From the NCBI GenBank assembly GCA_007258455.2, contig VDFB02047230.1, forward strand, positions 159,348,635-159,412,634: a stretch of DNA of 64,000 bases. Reading direction: 5' to 3'. The notes below the pieces were generated by a model. The model ran no database searches and was not told where the DNA came from. It saw nothing but the letters and a program-made list of their open reading frames with translations. The stretch is from Sequoia sempervirens. Taxonomy: Eukaryota > Streptophyta > Pinopsida > Cupressales > Cupressaceae. Position numbers and translations under genes: made by a program. Positions 1-12,560 of the stretch are shown here, in pieces; within the stretch, counting starts at the first letter, position 1, and each line of letters opens with the position of its first letter.

Positions 1-249
1 AACACCACACATTCCAAAGGCATCATAACATGATCCTCTGTAGAACTTGAATTCCCAAATCCCCCATGCATTAGAGGATTTGATTGGGGTAATTCACACT
101 AGACTACCAAGCATGGAGGGGAGTTCTTAGTGTGAGCAGTTACAACATTCTTCATAGGTACATGGATTAAAGTGTAGAGATCATAGTAGGAGTCCCCCTC
201 ACATTCACAATGAGTATTATGATGAGGGAGATGGAGGATTAATCCACCT

Positions 250-1070
250 AGATCCTCCACCATACGCACTTTAGTTAGAGGTAGTAGTTGAGACTAGAGC
301 AGCCTATGACACAAGAGATCATATTTGATATTTGCTATAGTTGCTTCCACCAAATTTTGAGGGATCCATGGATGGTGTACATGCTAAGTCTTGGCTTCTT
401 AGTCTTGATAGGTGCTTTAGATTGCATGCATATGCAAGAAATCTAAAAGCACATTTTTTCATACACTTGCTTCAAGGTATAGCCTCTACTTGGTGGTACT
501 GAGAGGAGCGTAAGAACCACCTCTCTATCGAACCATCACTTAGGATACATTCTTAGAGAGGTTTTGGGAATACTACTTGTCTGAGCACCTTAGGCAACAT
601 TGTATCAATGAGTTCCATGATCTCCATTAGAGAGGACTATTAGTAGCACAATATGAGAGTCAATATCTAGAGCTACTACAATATGTGGACTATCTTTAGG
701 ATGAGAAGCTTCTTGTCAACTATTTCATCAGGGGACCTAATGCAAGAATACCAAGACTCATTCGTATGGCCAATCTAAAGAACCTATGGAGAAGGATCTC
801 ATTATGGAGGATATTCAAGGGAAATCCCATGAGGCACGAGAGTGATCCCAAATCACAATCAAGGTACAAGTTCATATGGTTTCCATCAACTTCCCCTTCC
901 TTCGAAGGGAGGATTTAGACCCTCCGTAGGACCATCTAGGCCGCCACAACAATAATAACATAGTCAGAAACCTAGGCCACAACGGGATTTTTAGGGTGGC
1001 CACTCTAGGCCATGCTGACCATAGGGTCCCCACAGAGATTTTAGAGCTTCCTCTAATGCATAATTAACTG
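250..1070 (+). pseudogene. Decayed Ty3/Gypsy gag fragment
   Basis: A broken retrotransposon gag. From 341 the + strand reads LLPPNFEGSMDGVHAKSWL, then a segment around 470-505 with the IASTWWY motif typical of plant Gypsy Retrotrans_gag domains, ending at a stop (TGA at 500). Near 555 the frame shifts and continues as ERFWEYYLSEHLRQ and, around 650-790, YESQYLELLQYVDYL and KLLVNYFIRG. The order matches a gag capsid domain. Several in-frame stops (about 500, 550, 628, 688) and at least one frameshift show it is dead. The tail (890-1060) is rich in Pro/Gln/Arg codons, as between capsid and zinc knuckle, but no intact CCHC knuckle is visible. No protease or RT follows, so the fragment is truncated. 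Family assignment rests on motif memory; the lineage is not assigned. Confidence 0.75.
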
Positions 1071-2449
1071 GTGCCAATGATTTTGAACATAGCTTAGTGC
1101 ACTTGAAGATACCTAGACTAAGCAGTTCATCACTCAAGAGAGGGATTCATTAAATCATCAACCAAGGAGTCATAAAATTTAAATGGCACTTGCAAGATAT
1201 ATGCATTCATGAATTCTAGAAATGTCCTACATCAACGGATTATAGGTAAATATAACACAAATAAATGCAGTAAAATATTTTAACTAAAATAAACTTCTAT
1301 TTCTCAAAATAGATTGAATGAATACAAATGATTTCCTAATTACTACAAATGCTTAATACTTATGGTTGTAACCGAATGACTATTATACTATTGTTTGTCC
1401 TAACCCAATTAATCTCAGGAGTATTGAACAGAGTATCAACTACAAATTCTAATTCAAAATTTATAGTACACCATTCATAATCACATGAACTAAAAACTAT
1501 CAATTAAACTGACAATGTGTAATCTAATCTATCAATCTAAATTAAGGTGGTTCAATAATACCTCAACTGGCCCTTGCTTTATTTTTTGTGTTCCACAAAA
1601 TCTCTTTAATCACTCACTCATAAAACATGTTATCAAGGTATTTATTCTTTATTGCATTCTAATCATACAAAAAAAAATTGAACAAAATCTAACAAGAAAT
1701 CTTATTCAATATAACACACATACAATCTGGATCTCCTCCTCCATAGGGTACCCCACCATATAAGGTTTGCGAGTGGGTTTAGTTATTTGTGAACTGAAAA
1801 CAAACTTAAAGTAGATGCCAACTCTTCCTTAGTAATAGGAAGAGGACTGAGTTTTTAAAACAGAAAACAATAACTATCAAAATAGGAGTATAGAAATCAA
1901 ACAAGGACTATGTACTCAAACAAGATTAAAACTGTTATAATAGAAGAAATTCCCAAGAAAAGAAAATTCAATTATAATTCATATTCCTATTGGGAACATA
2001 CTTCTTCTCCTGCTTGTCTTATCAAAAGATAAAAGTCATTCTCAGTCATTAATAATCTAATCCTTAATTGATCACCTTCATCTTCTTCTAAAAGTGATCA
2101 GGTTGTAGTAGATTGACTCCTTGTTTGCATTGAACTATCATCCTTATGCTATGGGTTGAGAAGCCCATTGTTGCAGGTTGACAAGTTTTCTTACTACAAA
2201 TGTTAGTCTTTATTCTTCAATACATTCTCATTGTCAAAAACTACAATTAAACATAAAATACTACTAAACTCATGAAAATTCATAACTCATACACACACCT
2301 ATTAATATAAAATGTTTCAATTTCAAATGCTTTAAATTGCTTAAAGTTATATAAAAGATCTGGTAATGTCTTAGAGTTTAGCAAAAAATAAAGATAAAAG
2401 TATGTAAATTAAGCAAGGAAATAGGACATTATCATGATTCGTTATTCCC
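1071..2449. other. Non-coding AT-rich stretch, possibly a decayed LTR
   Basis: No protein-like reading frame is recognisable here. The right edge abuts a purine-rich tract on the minus strand (about 2440-2460) of the kind found just before a 3' LTR, so part of this stretch may be the minus-strand 3' LTR of the element at 2450-3450. No TG...CA ends or target duplication could be fixed. Confidence 0.3.
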
Positions 2450-3450
2450 CCCAACTTTAGGCTCTTACTTGTCCCCAAGAAACTTATGGCCTCAGATTAT
2501 ATTATAGTGCAACTTCCCTATAACTTGTACTAGTAACCCCTTCCTCTTGCTTCAAGTAAAATACTTTTTGGTCTTAGATCTTCTCCCACCTGGCATCTTC
2601 TATTGCATTGATTTCTTGTCTCTATCCACTCCAATGTGGAATTAAGAATAGGACTAGAGGCTCGGATGGAAATTTAAGGGGAGCCAGGTAATACATTTTC
2701 AAGGGAAGTTGTTATATAGTGATGGGCCATTTTCATTTCTGCAAGTTAATTAAAAATTGAATGGGGTTCTTTCTTGCGCAACTCTACTATCAACTCCCTC
2801 CATCTATCTTGAGAGAATTCAAGTGTTTGATTCCCAATTCCTATTGTAAATTCTTGAAATATTTTATAATATTTTTCTCTACATTACAAAATCTTCTCTC
2901 TTTCCCTTCTTTTCTCTACCAATCTAATCCATTCATCAACCACCTCATGAGGATTCTCAGCTTCAGCTCTGATTAGTAGAGGAAATTACTTTTCCCTTTC
3001 CTGATAATCTCTCTATATTTTTCCTCTTTCATGTTCATTTCTTAAACATCAAGCCAAGGATTTGATTTGAACATATCCAAAAAATATGAGTATTCTATGC
3101 ACAATCATGAGGTATAGCTAAGTTATGCAAATAAAATTCACATCAATGATTTTTAATTTCCAAAGTTGGTTGTTTATATGTTTCCAAAAACAAAGTGGGT
3201 AAGGACAATGAGATCAGAAGATCACTAATTATCAGAAGTGGGTCTACATTTCATAATTTTTATTGTACTATCAGCTAATTCTTCTATCTTGACCTTTAAA
3301 TTCTTGATCTTTGTATATTTCTTGTCAATCCCCCTGACATGTGATATCATCAATTTGGATTTTTCCCTCTCCCAATCCTCTTGTTTTTGGGAGAGTTCTT
3401 TGATGCAAACTACCTCATCAAGTGAGACATTCCATCTAAATTTGTGCATC
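2450..3450 (-). pseudogene. Decayed minus-strand retroelement 3' end
   Basis: On the minus strand this stretch reads as an interrupted protein: a charged coiled-coil-like part (3449-3225, with repeated Lys/Glu, e.g. DKKYTKIKNLKVKIEELAD), then around 2960-2890 a segment with EVVDEWIRLVEKRREREK, then stop-broken remnants. Near 2490-2450 the minus strand gives a stretch encoding SFLGTSKSLKLGG followed by a run of G (TTGGGGGGAA). That layout, a last coding stretch with 'CTTGGGGACAAG' and then a polypurine tract, is common just upstream of the 3' LTR in plant Athila/Tat-type Gypsy elements. Neither RT nor integrase is present. Which ORF the coiled-coil part belongs to is unknown; an extra ORF of such an element is one possibility. 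Confidence 0.4.
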
Positions 3451-4392
3451 AGTTGTGAACAAACATTTAAACATAAAGTTTATTTCAAGCGATATTACAC
3501 AATCCTTTGGCACATGATATTTTGAGTTATCTTGAACCAAGTGAATTTTTGGAGCCTTCCTTTTCAAAGGATGATGGTAAAGGATATTTATTATGGCATA
3601 TAAAATACTTCCAAACTATGTGCCTCCCTTATTTTAAGAGGATCCCTTGTTGAATTATTTCTAGCAAGTTTAGGTGTTCATGCACTCCCATGGTTTTATT
3701 CATCACCACATTCTTATATAACTTCTTTCCTAGATTTGGCTAGTGCTTTCATGAAATATAATGACGAACCTAAGACAATGGTTCTTAACCTCATACAATG
3801 GAATTAATAAGAAACAAACCAATCAAGGATCACATATTAACCAAGAAATGAACAAGTATGAGTTATACCTTAGATGATGATGAAATTTAAAACATATTTA
3901 TGGACGGTTTACTTCCAATATTTAAGATTCAATTATATTACATGCCTTGTCATTAATTATTAGAGTTATGAACCAATTTAAGTAAGTGTGAGCATGTTCT
4001 CTTAAAAAATCCTCTTTCATATCAACATATTTGTAACATTTTTTTTCACTTAGATGATGAGAGCAATTATAATGTACTCAATGATGGATATCATGTATAG
4101 ATCAAGGTAAAAAAAATTAGATAAATCCCTACATTAGAGGAGGCTAAATGTTATATTTGACCAACTTTTCCAATATAATCTTGTTACTTTAATTCTAATC
4201 AAGCCGCTAAGTATATACCATCTTGCACCCCATAGAGCTAATGTAAGAATTGAAATTAGAAAATAAGAAATAAAAAGACTCAAAAACGTAAAAGAAAGCA
4301 AATCTAATTCCTAATTTAACAACCACACTGCAAACCTCAAAAATAAGAAAGATGTTGTGTTGCCTTGGATGTGGATGCTAAATCTCAATAGT
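3451..4392. other. AT-rich intergenic DNA, no gene seen
   Basis: No reading frame with recognisable content, no RNA gene and no clear repeat boundary. Likely old, eroded transposon sequence. Confidence 0.4.
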
Positions 4393-5005
4393 AGGCATAA
4401 AATTTGATGGTCACCCCTACCTGTCATATGAAAATCTTATGATGGCTTGGTCATATTAGTATCTTTCACTTGGCATTTTAAGAGAAATATAAATTGTCAA
4501 AAATATTTAATTTATGATATTTTTAAAATAAAATCTTCTATAATAAAATATTTTATTAATCATACATATTAAATATAAAAAATATAAATTTTTATTTTAA
4601 TAAAGTAATGCAAATAATTTAATTATTATTTTAAAATATATTATTATAAATCATTTAAATTAACAAAGTATTTTTGAAAAAGACTCATACTTCTTAAAAT
4701 TCCAATAAACAATTAAAAAATATAATTATATAAAATAAAAAATAATTTAATCCCTAAAAAAAAAATTCTTTTATTTTTAGACAATTTTTTAATTTTTATA
4801 TACCATAGTCATCAAAGATCAAGCTTTTTTATTTGTAAAAGGAAAAAATCTTCTCCAAAGATAAAATTTCATAGGAATTTAAAATAATTTATGATTGAAA
4901 AAAATAGGTTTGGAAGATTAAATTTTGAAACTCTATATCAACCAAAAAAATTTAAAGATAAAAATTAGACATAACAGTGATAAATCCAAAGTGTGTATCA
5001 TTATA
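4393..5005 (+). repeat. AT-rich dispersed repeat R1, copy 1, left part
   Basis: The segment starting TTTGATGGTCACCCCTACCT matches 20434 onward (TTTGATGGCCACCCCTACCT), and similarity continues patchily through AT-rich sequence (for example around 4717 and 20625). It is interrupted at 5006 by the solo LTR and resumes at 8490. No coding content. The repeat class is unknown. Confidence 0.55.
5001..5005. repeat. Target-site duplication TTATA (left)
   Basis: TTATA immediately before the TGTAGTGCCCC end of the solo LTR, matched exactly at 8490-8494 just after the other end. Confidence 0.85.
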
Positions 5006-8000
5006 TGTAGTGCCCCTTCGTTCTCACTTGGGATGTGTAGGTAGTCTAGCTAAAGAATCTAAAGAGGAAGATGGAACAAGAGCTTTTGATGGTACTTTTG
5101 TGAGTATGATGCACATTGTTTTGTTATTATTATGATGCAGAGATTTATTGAGTAGTTATGTGATGCAATAGCATGTTGTGAGGATAAGTGGAAAGGGCGG
5201 CATCGTACCATTGAATAAATGGGGACATACAAGAATGAGATACGATTGCTAGAGTTCCTTTCCTAGTGCCTCGGGTATTATGAATGTGTACTCTAATTTG
5301 TATGTATGTTTGAGTGAATAGGTACAGGACATCGGCTCCACCTGGATTCACAGGTCTGAGCGTGTCCACTACTCAACAATAAATTTTAATTGAGAGATAG
5401 TAACTGGTTAACCTTGTCAAACCTTTACCCTAGCATAGTGTGTCGTCAGTCCACACTACACAGTCATGTTCCTTATCCATGTTGGTCTTGGTATTTTATT
5501 TATCGTGCAAGTTTAATTGTAAGGATTAAATTATATGTTTTGATTAACTATTTAATTAATGGTATTATTAATATGGAGACTTTATAATAAATTAATTAAT
5601 TAATTTAATTTAAGTTATTATAAAGTAATTTTAATTATTAGATCAAATGTGAATTAAAATAAATAAATGATTTAAATGTGATTTGAATTAAATAAATTAC
5701 TTTTAATTTCAAATGCATGTATTGGGAAAAGATCTTAGAAATATCTTAGTTGTGTTAGAAAAGATATTTTGTTGTGTTAACTAGAAGTTAGAAGGGTTTG
5801 TTTTCTAATTGTCTTAAAATTGATTTATGGAGACATTGATTGAAATTGGGAAAGAAGAGAAAGTTGTTTTCACAGGAAAAAGAAGAAAAGAGGTTTTTTT
5901 TGGGAAAAGAAAAGAATTGTTTTGTGTTTTGAAGAAATTGTAGATCTTAGAAGCTTTTTGATAATTCTAGGAATCTATTTTGTTATATTCTTGGTTGTGG
6001 ATTGTTTTTGTTCTCTGGGAAGTGGCAATTGTTCTGGAGGAAGCTTTGGAAACATTGGAAAATTGAGGTTACAAAGAAGCTCGGCATCAATCCTCAAGGC
6101 AACAATTCTTTTGGAACAGGTTCTTTAATTTTTTTTGTGAATTTTGATTTGAAAGAGTTATTTAATTATTGTAAATGCAAATTGGAAAATATTAGAAGAG
6201 GTTTTCATTATTGTAGAAGCTTTTATTTTTAAAAGATTGTCGTGAAAATCGAACCTCTATAGAAAACAATTTAGATCCTCTGTGTAAATTGATCAATTGA
6301 AATAGATTGATACAAAAGGAAATTATAGATCTCTGTAGAAAATTATCATTTTGTTTTGGTTTCCCTATTTCTTTTGATGGTCTGGGAAAATGAAAATCTT
6401 TGATCTTTCCTGTAGAAAACTTCTTCTGTGAAAATTTGTTGTTGCCCAACTTGAACCAGTGCTTGGAATAATTTATATATAAATATACATATATATTGAA
6501 ATATATATGTACACATACATATATATTATATATAAATATTTTATTTTATTTAAAGCACTGTAAATTCCCTGTGGAAATTTTTATTTTGAAACAAAATTGT
6601 AAGAAATCATCGTACGGCGAATTAATAACAGTGATGAAATTAAACAAATTTAAGTTTGTATTTTGGAGGCACTAGGGATTAAACCCCATCACCACCTCCA
6701 TATTATGGTGGGGATGAGGCTGTTGTGGCAGCGCCCTCCACACATGTGTGGGGAAGGCACTGACACAGACAGTGTCGTCTCCCTTAATAAACTATGACAC
6801 TGAGCGCTGCGATTTTTGTACGATGGTTTCTTTAATGGTTATTTTATTATATATAATATATTTATATATGTATATATATGTTATTTATATAATATATAAT
6901 ATGCTTATTATTTATAATATGTATTTTATATATTATGTATATTATATATATAAATATATATTTTTGGAAATTGTATTGTAATTATTTTTAAAAGGAATTT
7001 GGGAAAAATATAATTAACTTTATAATTAAATAATATATTTATATGTATATATAATTATATTTAATTATATATATATTAAATATATTTATTTAATGTGAGA
7101 GTAATACAATAAATATTTGCAAGCACAATTAATTAAATTGAAATGATTGATTATTTTATTGATGAATTTGAGTTAATCTTATGAGTAGTTGTGAACTAAA
7201 AGTAATCATTTAGTTTAAATTCATTGTTGACCTATAAATAGGAATTATGTTTAAATGGTGTATTTTAGATATGCGATATTGATTGTTTTGGATTTAGGAA
7301 ATCTGAATAGTAGTGCTTTTAATTACCTGAGATTGTTTATTTTAATTTCTAGTATTTATGTAATTAGACACTATGGGGAATATTTGTTGTAGAGAAAATA
7401 TAAGTCTTCCAAATTATAATTGTCACTGGGTTGTCACTTTTGTTAGTCACCTTGAGATTTGGGTAGTGCAAGTATTTGTGATTCAGTATTTGGCATCCAT
7501 AGGGATGTGTTACCTCTTGAGATGTGGTAGTTATTTGTTATCAATTTTAGTGCACTGTCTACCCTTGGGTTGGGAAATAAGTTATTATGTTGTCAATAGG
7601 GGAATGGAAAAATCATTATCTTTTCTTCTCGAAAGATAATTGATTCCACACTAGTGTGCATGTGGGGCCAGAATTCGTAAGAGGTTACCAGGATAACCCA
7701 AGATGGGGGTCAGGAACTAGGAAGATCTCCTTAGGATAACCAATGCAACCTTTGTGATGACACTCCTATGACAGTAATCGATTGTATTGTACAACTTGGT
7801 TGTACTTGATTTTGTGATTTTCGAAGCATTATAACCCTATGTTTTGTATTTACTACTAGTACTGTGTAGTTTTGTACCTTGCCTGTGTCTAGAGGTAGTA
7901 GGTTAGTCTTGGTTACCTGTTACTATCTCCTAGCATGGGGGTTGGTCCTATGGGTACCACATGGTTGGGTGGCATGCACCTTACACTGTTGGGTTTTCTC

Positions 8001-8489
8001 TTCATGTTCATGATGGCGATATATTATAGTCCGAGGAGCTTGTGTGTTTCTATGGATTTGTACTTCTCGTATATTCATTGTAACAGTGGACACTATATAT
8101 TGTACTCCTTATTTGTAATCAAGGAGGATTCCTTGTGTTGTAATTGTAACATTATGTATGATCTATTCATCGTTGGATTAAATCATATATATTGTTTATA
8201 TGGTGTTGTATCTGTGGAAATATGTTCATTACTTTTCTTTGTGTTAGATTTATTATGAAATGGTGAATGATTTTTTGTACGATGTTATCATGAGTTAATT
8301 CCATATACTATGTTTTAGAATAATTTTGTAAGTTTTGAAATTCACATGTAAATGTGTTGCGTGGCCTAGAGGATGTATGTGTTAGAGTAGTTTACTTCAC
8401 TCGTCATTGTTACTCTTTTTAAGAAAAAAAAATTAGTTGTGTTTCCGCAATGTTGTATCATCCTCTAGGTTGCAAGACGGGGATTTACA
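5006..8489. mobile_element. Solo LTR, 3484 bp
   Basis: The segment begins TGTAGTGCCCC and ends GGGGATTTACA, so the termini are imperfect inverted repeats with the TG...CA form of LTRs. It is flanked by a perfect 5-bp duplication TTATA. No gag-pol lies inside and no second copy of either terminus was seen, so it is best read as one long LTR left after LTR-LTR recombination. It contains a TATA-box-like CCTATAAATAGG at 7231-7242 and long TA-rich tracts at about 6470-6560 and 6850-7090. Length and 5-bp duplication fit a Ty3/Gypsy family with long LTRs, but the lineage is not shown. Short ORFs inside (for example 7935-8258) have no recognisable content. Confidence 0.8.
7231..7242 (+). promoter_or_regulatory. 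TATA box inside solo LTR
   Basis: CCTATAAATAGG is a good TATA-box consensus in an LTR, placed about two-thirds along it, as at a U3/R boundary. It suggests the LTR is in + orientation. No transcript evidence exists here. Confidence 0.45.
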
Positions 8490-8901
8490 TTATAGATGCA
8501 TGCTTGATAGTATATCCTCTCTATATATAATAAAAAATAATGTAAAATTAGAAAACAATGATAACTAATAATAATAAATACAAAAATCTTAAATTTGTTG
8601 TTACAATTAACAAGTTTCTAAATTCATATTAAAAATATTCAAAATAATCTTGTTAAAATATTCTAAAATTTAAAAACAATTATACTCTATTTTGTAAAGA
8701 TTCTAAATTAATATAGTTTTATAATAAATATTACAAATCATATATATTAATATAAAATAATGATAACTATTAATAATAAAAATCTTAAATTTACTCTTAC
8801 AATAATTTTCTTTTTGTATGAGAAAATATTCATGATAATCTTATTAAAAATATTCTAAAAATCAAAAACTACATTCTATAGATTTTTTGAAAGATTCTAA
8901 A
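8490..8901 (+). repeat. Repeat R1, copy 1, right part
   Basis: AT-rich sequence matching 20815-21300: both contain AATGTAAAATTAGAAAA, a long stretch ending in AAATCATATATATTAATATAAA, and the recurring AAAGATTCTAAA. Internally the unit of about 200 bp occurs about twice (AAGATTCTAAATTAAT near 8699 and AAGATTCTAAACTA near 8891). It continues the copy broken at 5005 by the solo LTR and is itself cut at 8901/8902 by the Helitron-like end. Confidence 0.6.
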
Positions 8902-8927
8902 CTAGCAATTGCACCTTGTTGTGCAAT
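8902..8927 (-). repeat. Helitron-like 3' terminus (minus strand)
   Basis: CTAG at the outer edge and a perfect 7-bp stem with 6-base loop just inside. It is preceded on the + strand by A, as expected for insertion between A and T. It falls within repeat R1 after AAGATTCTAAA, the point where the other R1 copy at about 21290 continues uninterrupted. Confidence 0.5.
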
Positions 8928-9044
8928 AGGTACACCGAAGAGGTGTGGAATGTCAATTAAGGAAAAATTTAGTCTATTTTTTGCATACATTTGTGTAGTA
9001 CATGAGTTCAATTGGTAGGAAAATTAGAAAATGATGTTGTTTGT

Positions 9045-9185
9045 GCAACAAAGGTCTCAATGGAGAAGTGATAGCTTCAAATCAACTATGCATCCACTAA
9101 AAAGGATCCAAACACAACTAAAAAAACCTTTGAATCATGAAGATAATAATTTAATCCATTACCAATAGGCTCATGTTATGTTTGC
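9045..9185 (+). repeat. Direct repeat block, copy 1
   Basis: About 140 bp containing GAAGTGATAGCTTCAAAT and ending in ATGTTTGCAATAGGGAGAGA. It is repeated at 10607-10747. Each copy leads straight into a GA-rich tract, so block plus tract was duplicated in tandem with a period of about 1.56 kb. Confidence 0.8.
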
Positions 9186-10545
9186 AATAGGGAGAGAGGG
9201 AGAGAGGGAGAGAGAGGGAGAGAGGGATAGAGAGAGGGAGATATAGAGTGGGGAAGAGTGGGAAGAGAGGGGCAAGGAGATAGAGATAGAGAGGAAGGAA
9301 GAGATGGAGATGGAGAAGGAGATGGAAAGGGATATGAAGTATAGGGAGATAGAGATAGAGATAGAAATGGAGATGGAGGAGAATGAGATGGATATGGAGG
9401 AGAGGGATATATATATAGAGAGAGAGAGAGAGGGATAGACAAATATGGAAGAGATAAATATATGGAGAGGGAAAGAATGAGAGAGGAAGAGATATAAAGA
9501 TAAAGATATATATAGAAAATGATATATAGAGAGAGGGAGAGCTATAGGGATAGAGAGATAGAGAATAAAAACATAGAGATAGAGGGAGAGATGGAAGAAT
9601 AAATATGGAGAGATAAAGATAAATAGGAAAAGAGATATAGATATAAAGGTCTAGGAAGAGGGAGAGGGAGAGAGATAGAGAGAGATGAATGGATAAAGAG
9701 AAGGAGACAGGGGAGAGAGGAAGATAGAGGTAAATATGAAGATATATCAAGAGAGGAAGAGGGATACAAGTAGATAGAGAGATAGAGATATACCTAGAGG
9801 GAGAGATAAATATAGAGAGAGATGGGGAGATAGTGATGAAGAGATATAAATACATAAAGGAAGAAGAAGAGGGAGATAAAGATGAAGAGATATAGATAAA
9901 GCAAGAGGATGAGGGAGATAGAGATATAGAGGAAGAGGGGGAGATGGAGAGATAGATAGATGGTGAGATATAGTGGTAGAGAGATAGAGATATGAGAAGA
10001 TACAAAGAGGTGGGGAGAGGGAGACAAATATTGTGAGATAGACAAACAAAGAGAAGTAGCTATAGAAAATTAGAGATGGATAGAGGGAGAGAGAAATAGG
10101 GGTGATAGAGGGAGAGAGAAAGAGGAAGATATAGATATATGAGAAGATAAAGAGACAGAGAGAGATATGGGAAGAAAAAGGGAGAGAGGTAGATATAGAG
10201 AGATAGAGAAAATTAATAGAGAGAGGGAGAGAGATAAAGGGAGGGATGTGTGTGAGTGAGAGAGATATAGAGATAGAGATAGGGATGGAGAAATATGGAG
10301 TGTGTGTGTGTGTGTGTGATGAGAGAGAGATAGAAAGGGAGAGAGATATAAATCAAACATGAAGGGGGAGAGAGGGAGAGATAGGGATAGGAAGAGGGAG
10401 AGATAAATAGATAGATATAATAGGAAAGATACAGGGGGAAGAGAGAGATGTAGGGAGAGGTAAGGAGTTAGAGATGGGGGAGATACATTGTGAGGAAGAT
10501 AGAGATGGAGATGGATATGAAGATGGAGATGGATCAGATGCTTCA
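9186..10545 (+). repeat. Purine-only (GA-rich) low-complexity tract
   Basis: About 1.36 kb of almost uninterrupted G and A on the + strand with regular T (GAGATAGAGAGGGAGA-type patterns) and a (TG)n run at about 10300-10318. The minus strand gives long Ser/Leu/Pro/Tyr-rich open frames that are composition artefacts and not genes. Such asymmetric purine tracts can form triplex (H-DNA) structures in principle. Confidence 0.9.
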
Positions 10546-10606
10546 CATATTTTGTATACACATTTCCTAGTGAACAAGGCTTCTAGGGGGCACTATAATA
10601 TGTCCC

Positions 10607-10747
10607 AACAAAGGTATACATAAAGAAGTGATAGCTTCAAATAAACTATGCATCCACTTACATGGATCCAAACATGACCAAAAAAAAATTGAATCAAGAA
10701 GATAATCAGGATCCATTATAAATAAGCTCACGTTATGTTTGCAATAG
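10607..10747 (+). repeat. Direct repeat block, copy 2
   Basis: Near copy of 9045-9185 (shared GAAGTGATAGCTTCAAAT, CTATGCATCCACT, ATGTTTGCAATAGGGAGAGA) with scattered substitutions. It is followed by a shorter GA-rich tract at 10748-10875. Confidence 0.8.
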
Positions 10748-10875
10748 GGAGAGAGGGAGAAAGATGGAGAGGTAGAGATAGAAAGGGAGATATAGAGGAG
10801 GGATGAGTGAGAGAGAGAGAGGGGGGGATAAGGAGATAGAGATAGAGAGGAAGATATAGATGGAAATGGAGAGGA
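10748..10875 (+). repeat. Second, shorter GA-rich tract
   Basis: About 130 bp of GA-rich sequence like 9186-10545 after the second direct-repeat block. It ends at GAGAGGAAC. It is the truncated partner of the main tract. Confidence 0.8.
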
Positions 10876-11890
10876 ACATTTATTTAAAAAGAAAAATTGT
10901 CCTCAAAGCCCATTATGCATTAATTAACAAAAATAGATTGTTGAGTATAAGGATTTATTGCATGATGTAGTGGCACTCAACCTTTTAAAGGCCAATAAAC
11001 CCCATTTATATGTAATCATGTTTTTCTATCTTTTTTCATAAAGAGACCCTTTGAAAATTTATCTCAACTCCACTTTTATATGGTAGGGAGTTGGAGTTAT
11101 CTTTTCAAGTGGGCCTAGTCTATCTTATAGACCCATGAATAATTTATGTCTATATTTTAGAAAATTAGTTGTATTTAAATAGTGAGAATGATGATTTTTT
11201 TTATATTATATCATTTATCAAAATTTAATTTTTTCGTATGATTGGTCTTTATTCAATCTTTAAATAATTTTTATGGATTACATCATCTACTTGTGATAGT
11301 TTAACTAAATGATAACTTCTAATTTAGATATATGCTCCCTCATAATATTATAATCTAACATACAAAAATAAAATTTCTTAGAATAAATTATATTACATTG
11401 AAGTCATTCCTTATATGAACATTACCAATTGAGTTTAATATTGATGATTGAGAATGTGGTAGAACTAGCAAACAAATATTAAATATTAATATATATAAAA
11501 TACCCCAAGAGTTATCCTTGTTGCCTATTTTCACCATTTTTTCTCTAATCAAAACTCTAATCCTCACCCTAATTGAATGCTATTTTAAATTGTAACCATT
11601 TTTTTGCTTCTTCATATTTATCTTCCTAAAAATAATATTAAAATATATTTTAAATAATATTTAAGCTTTATTGAAAATATTTAAAAATTTAAAAAAGCAA
11701 GAATCTCAAACAACTTTCATAAAAAGAAAACTATTCTTTAAATTAATTTTAGGAAGTTAACAATAATGCCTTTTTTTTCAAAAAATAAGATCAGATTTAA
11801 GAGTGGATATGGATTTGTATGTCATTTGAATGTCAATTTCTAGTTGAAGAGTTTTTCCTTACACACTGCTTTTTGGTGGATGCCATTTTA
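10876..11890. other. AT-rich DNA, no gene seen
   Basis: No recognisable reading frame or RNA gene. Ordinary AT-rich filler inside the Helitron-like bounded region. Confidence 0.4.
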
Positions 11891-11891
11891 A

Positions 11892-11907
11892 TACGCCTCT
11901 AGGCGTA
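11892..11907. repeat. Short perfect hairpin
   Basis: TACGCCT-CT-AGGCGTA: 7-bp perfect stem with 2-base loop, GC-rich in an AT-rich setting. It lies at the start of the tandem-repeat block that follows. Function unknown. Confidence 0.5.
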
Positions 11908-12560
11908 ATGATGGTTGACCATTGAAAAAGATTTGATTGTTCGAAAGAAATAAAAAATAAAATATTTTATACAAAGAAAGAAAGCAAAGTATCAATATGC
12001 TTTCTACATTTCCACTAAAAAATATGTTTTACATTTATATTATAAAGTTCAAAAACTAAAAACAAAAAAACCATAATTATTATATTTTACAAAAAATATT
12101 TTACTACACTAAATTTATAATCATTGTACTTTATACAAAGAAATAAAGCAAAGAATTAGATATTGTTTCTAATTTCCCACTAATATTCAAAGTGTACGAA
12201 TCATATTATAAAGGCATCGATGGTTAAGAATGTGTTAGCATGATGCACTTAACTATTGAAAAAGATCTAACAGTTCATGAACCCAATATAAAATAATCAA
12301 ATAAAGAAAGAAAGCAAAGAATGAGATATTCTTTCTACATTTCCACTAGAAAATATTCTTCATATTCATATTATAAAGGTTAAAAACAAAAAAAAACAAA
12401 AACATTATTAGATTTTACAAATAAAAAAAACTATTATATTTTAGAAAAACATATTTAAATACATTGAATTTAGCTTATCAAAACAGTCATTGCACTTTAT
12501 ACAAAGAAAAAAAATATATTGTTTCTAAATTTTCATTAATATTCATTGTTATAAATTATA
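11905..12560 (+). repeat. Diverged tandem repeats
   Basis: The phrase AAAGAAAGAAAGCAAAG followed by a pyrimidine stretch and TTTCCACTA recurs near 11975 and 12304, with weaker copies near 12131 and 12499. Each larger unit also contains a GATGGTT...ATTGAAAAAGAT stretch (11910 and 12220). This gives two units of about 330 bp, each made of two half-units. Non-coding. Confidence 0.6.

Noticed and set aside
1515..1763. 82-codon + strand ORF
   Set aside because: Chance AT-rich frame without recognisable motifs.
7935..8258. 107-codon + strand ORF
   Set aside because: Lies inside the solo LTR, has no recognisable domain and is a chance T-rich frame.
9151..10577. Several long minus-strand ORFs (up to 284 codons) rich in Ser, Leu, Pro, Ile and Tyr
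   Set aside because: They are translations of the purine-rich microsatellite; overlapping frames are all open because the repeat lacks stop codons on that strand. No complexity beyond the repeat.
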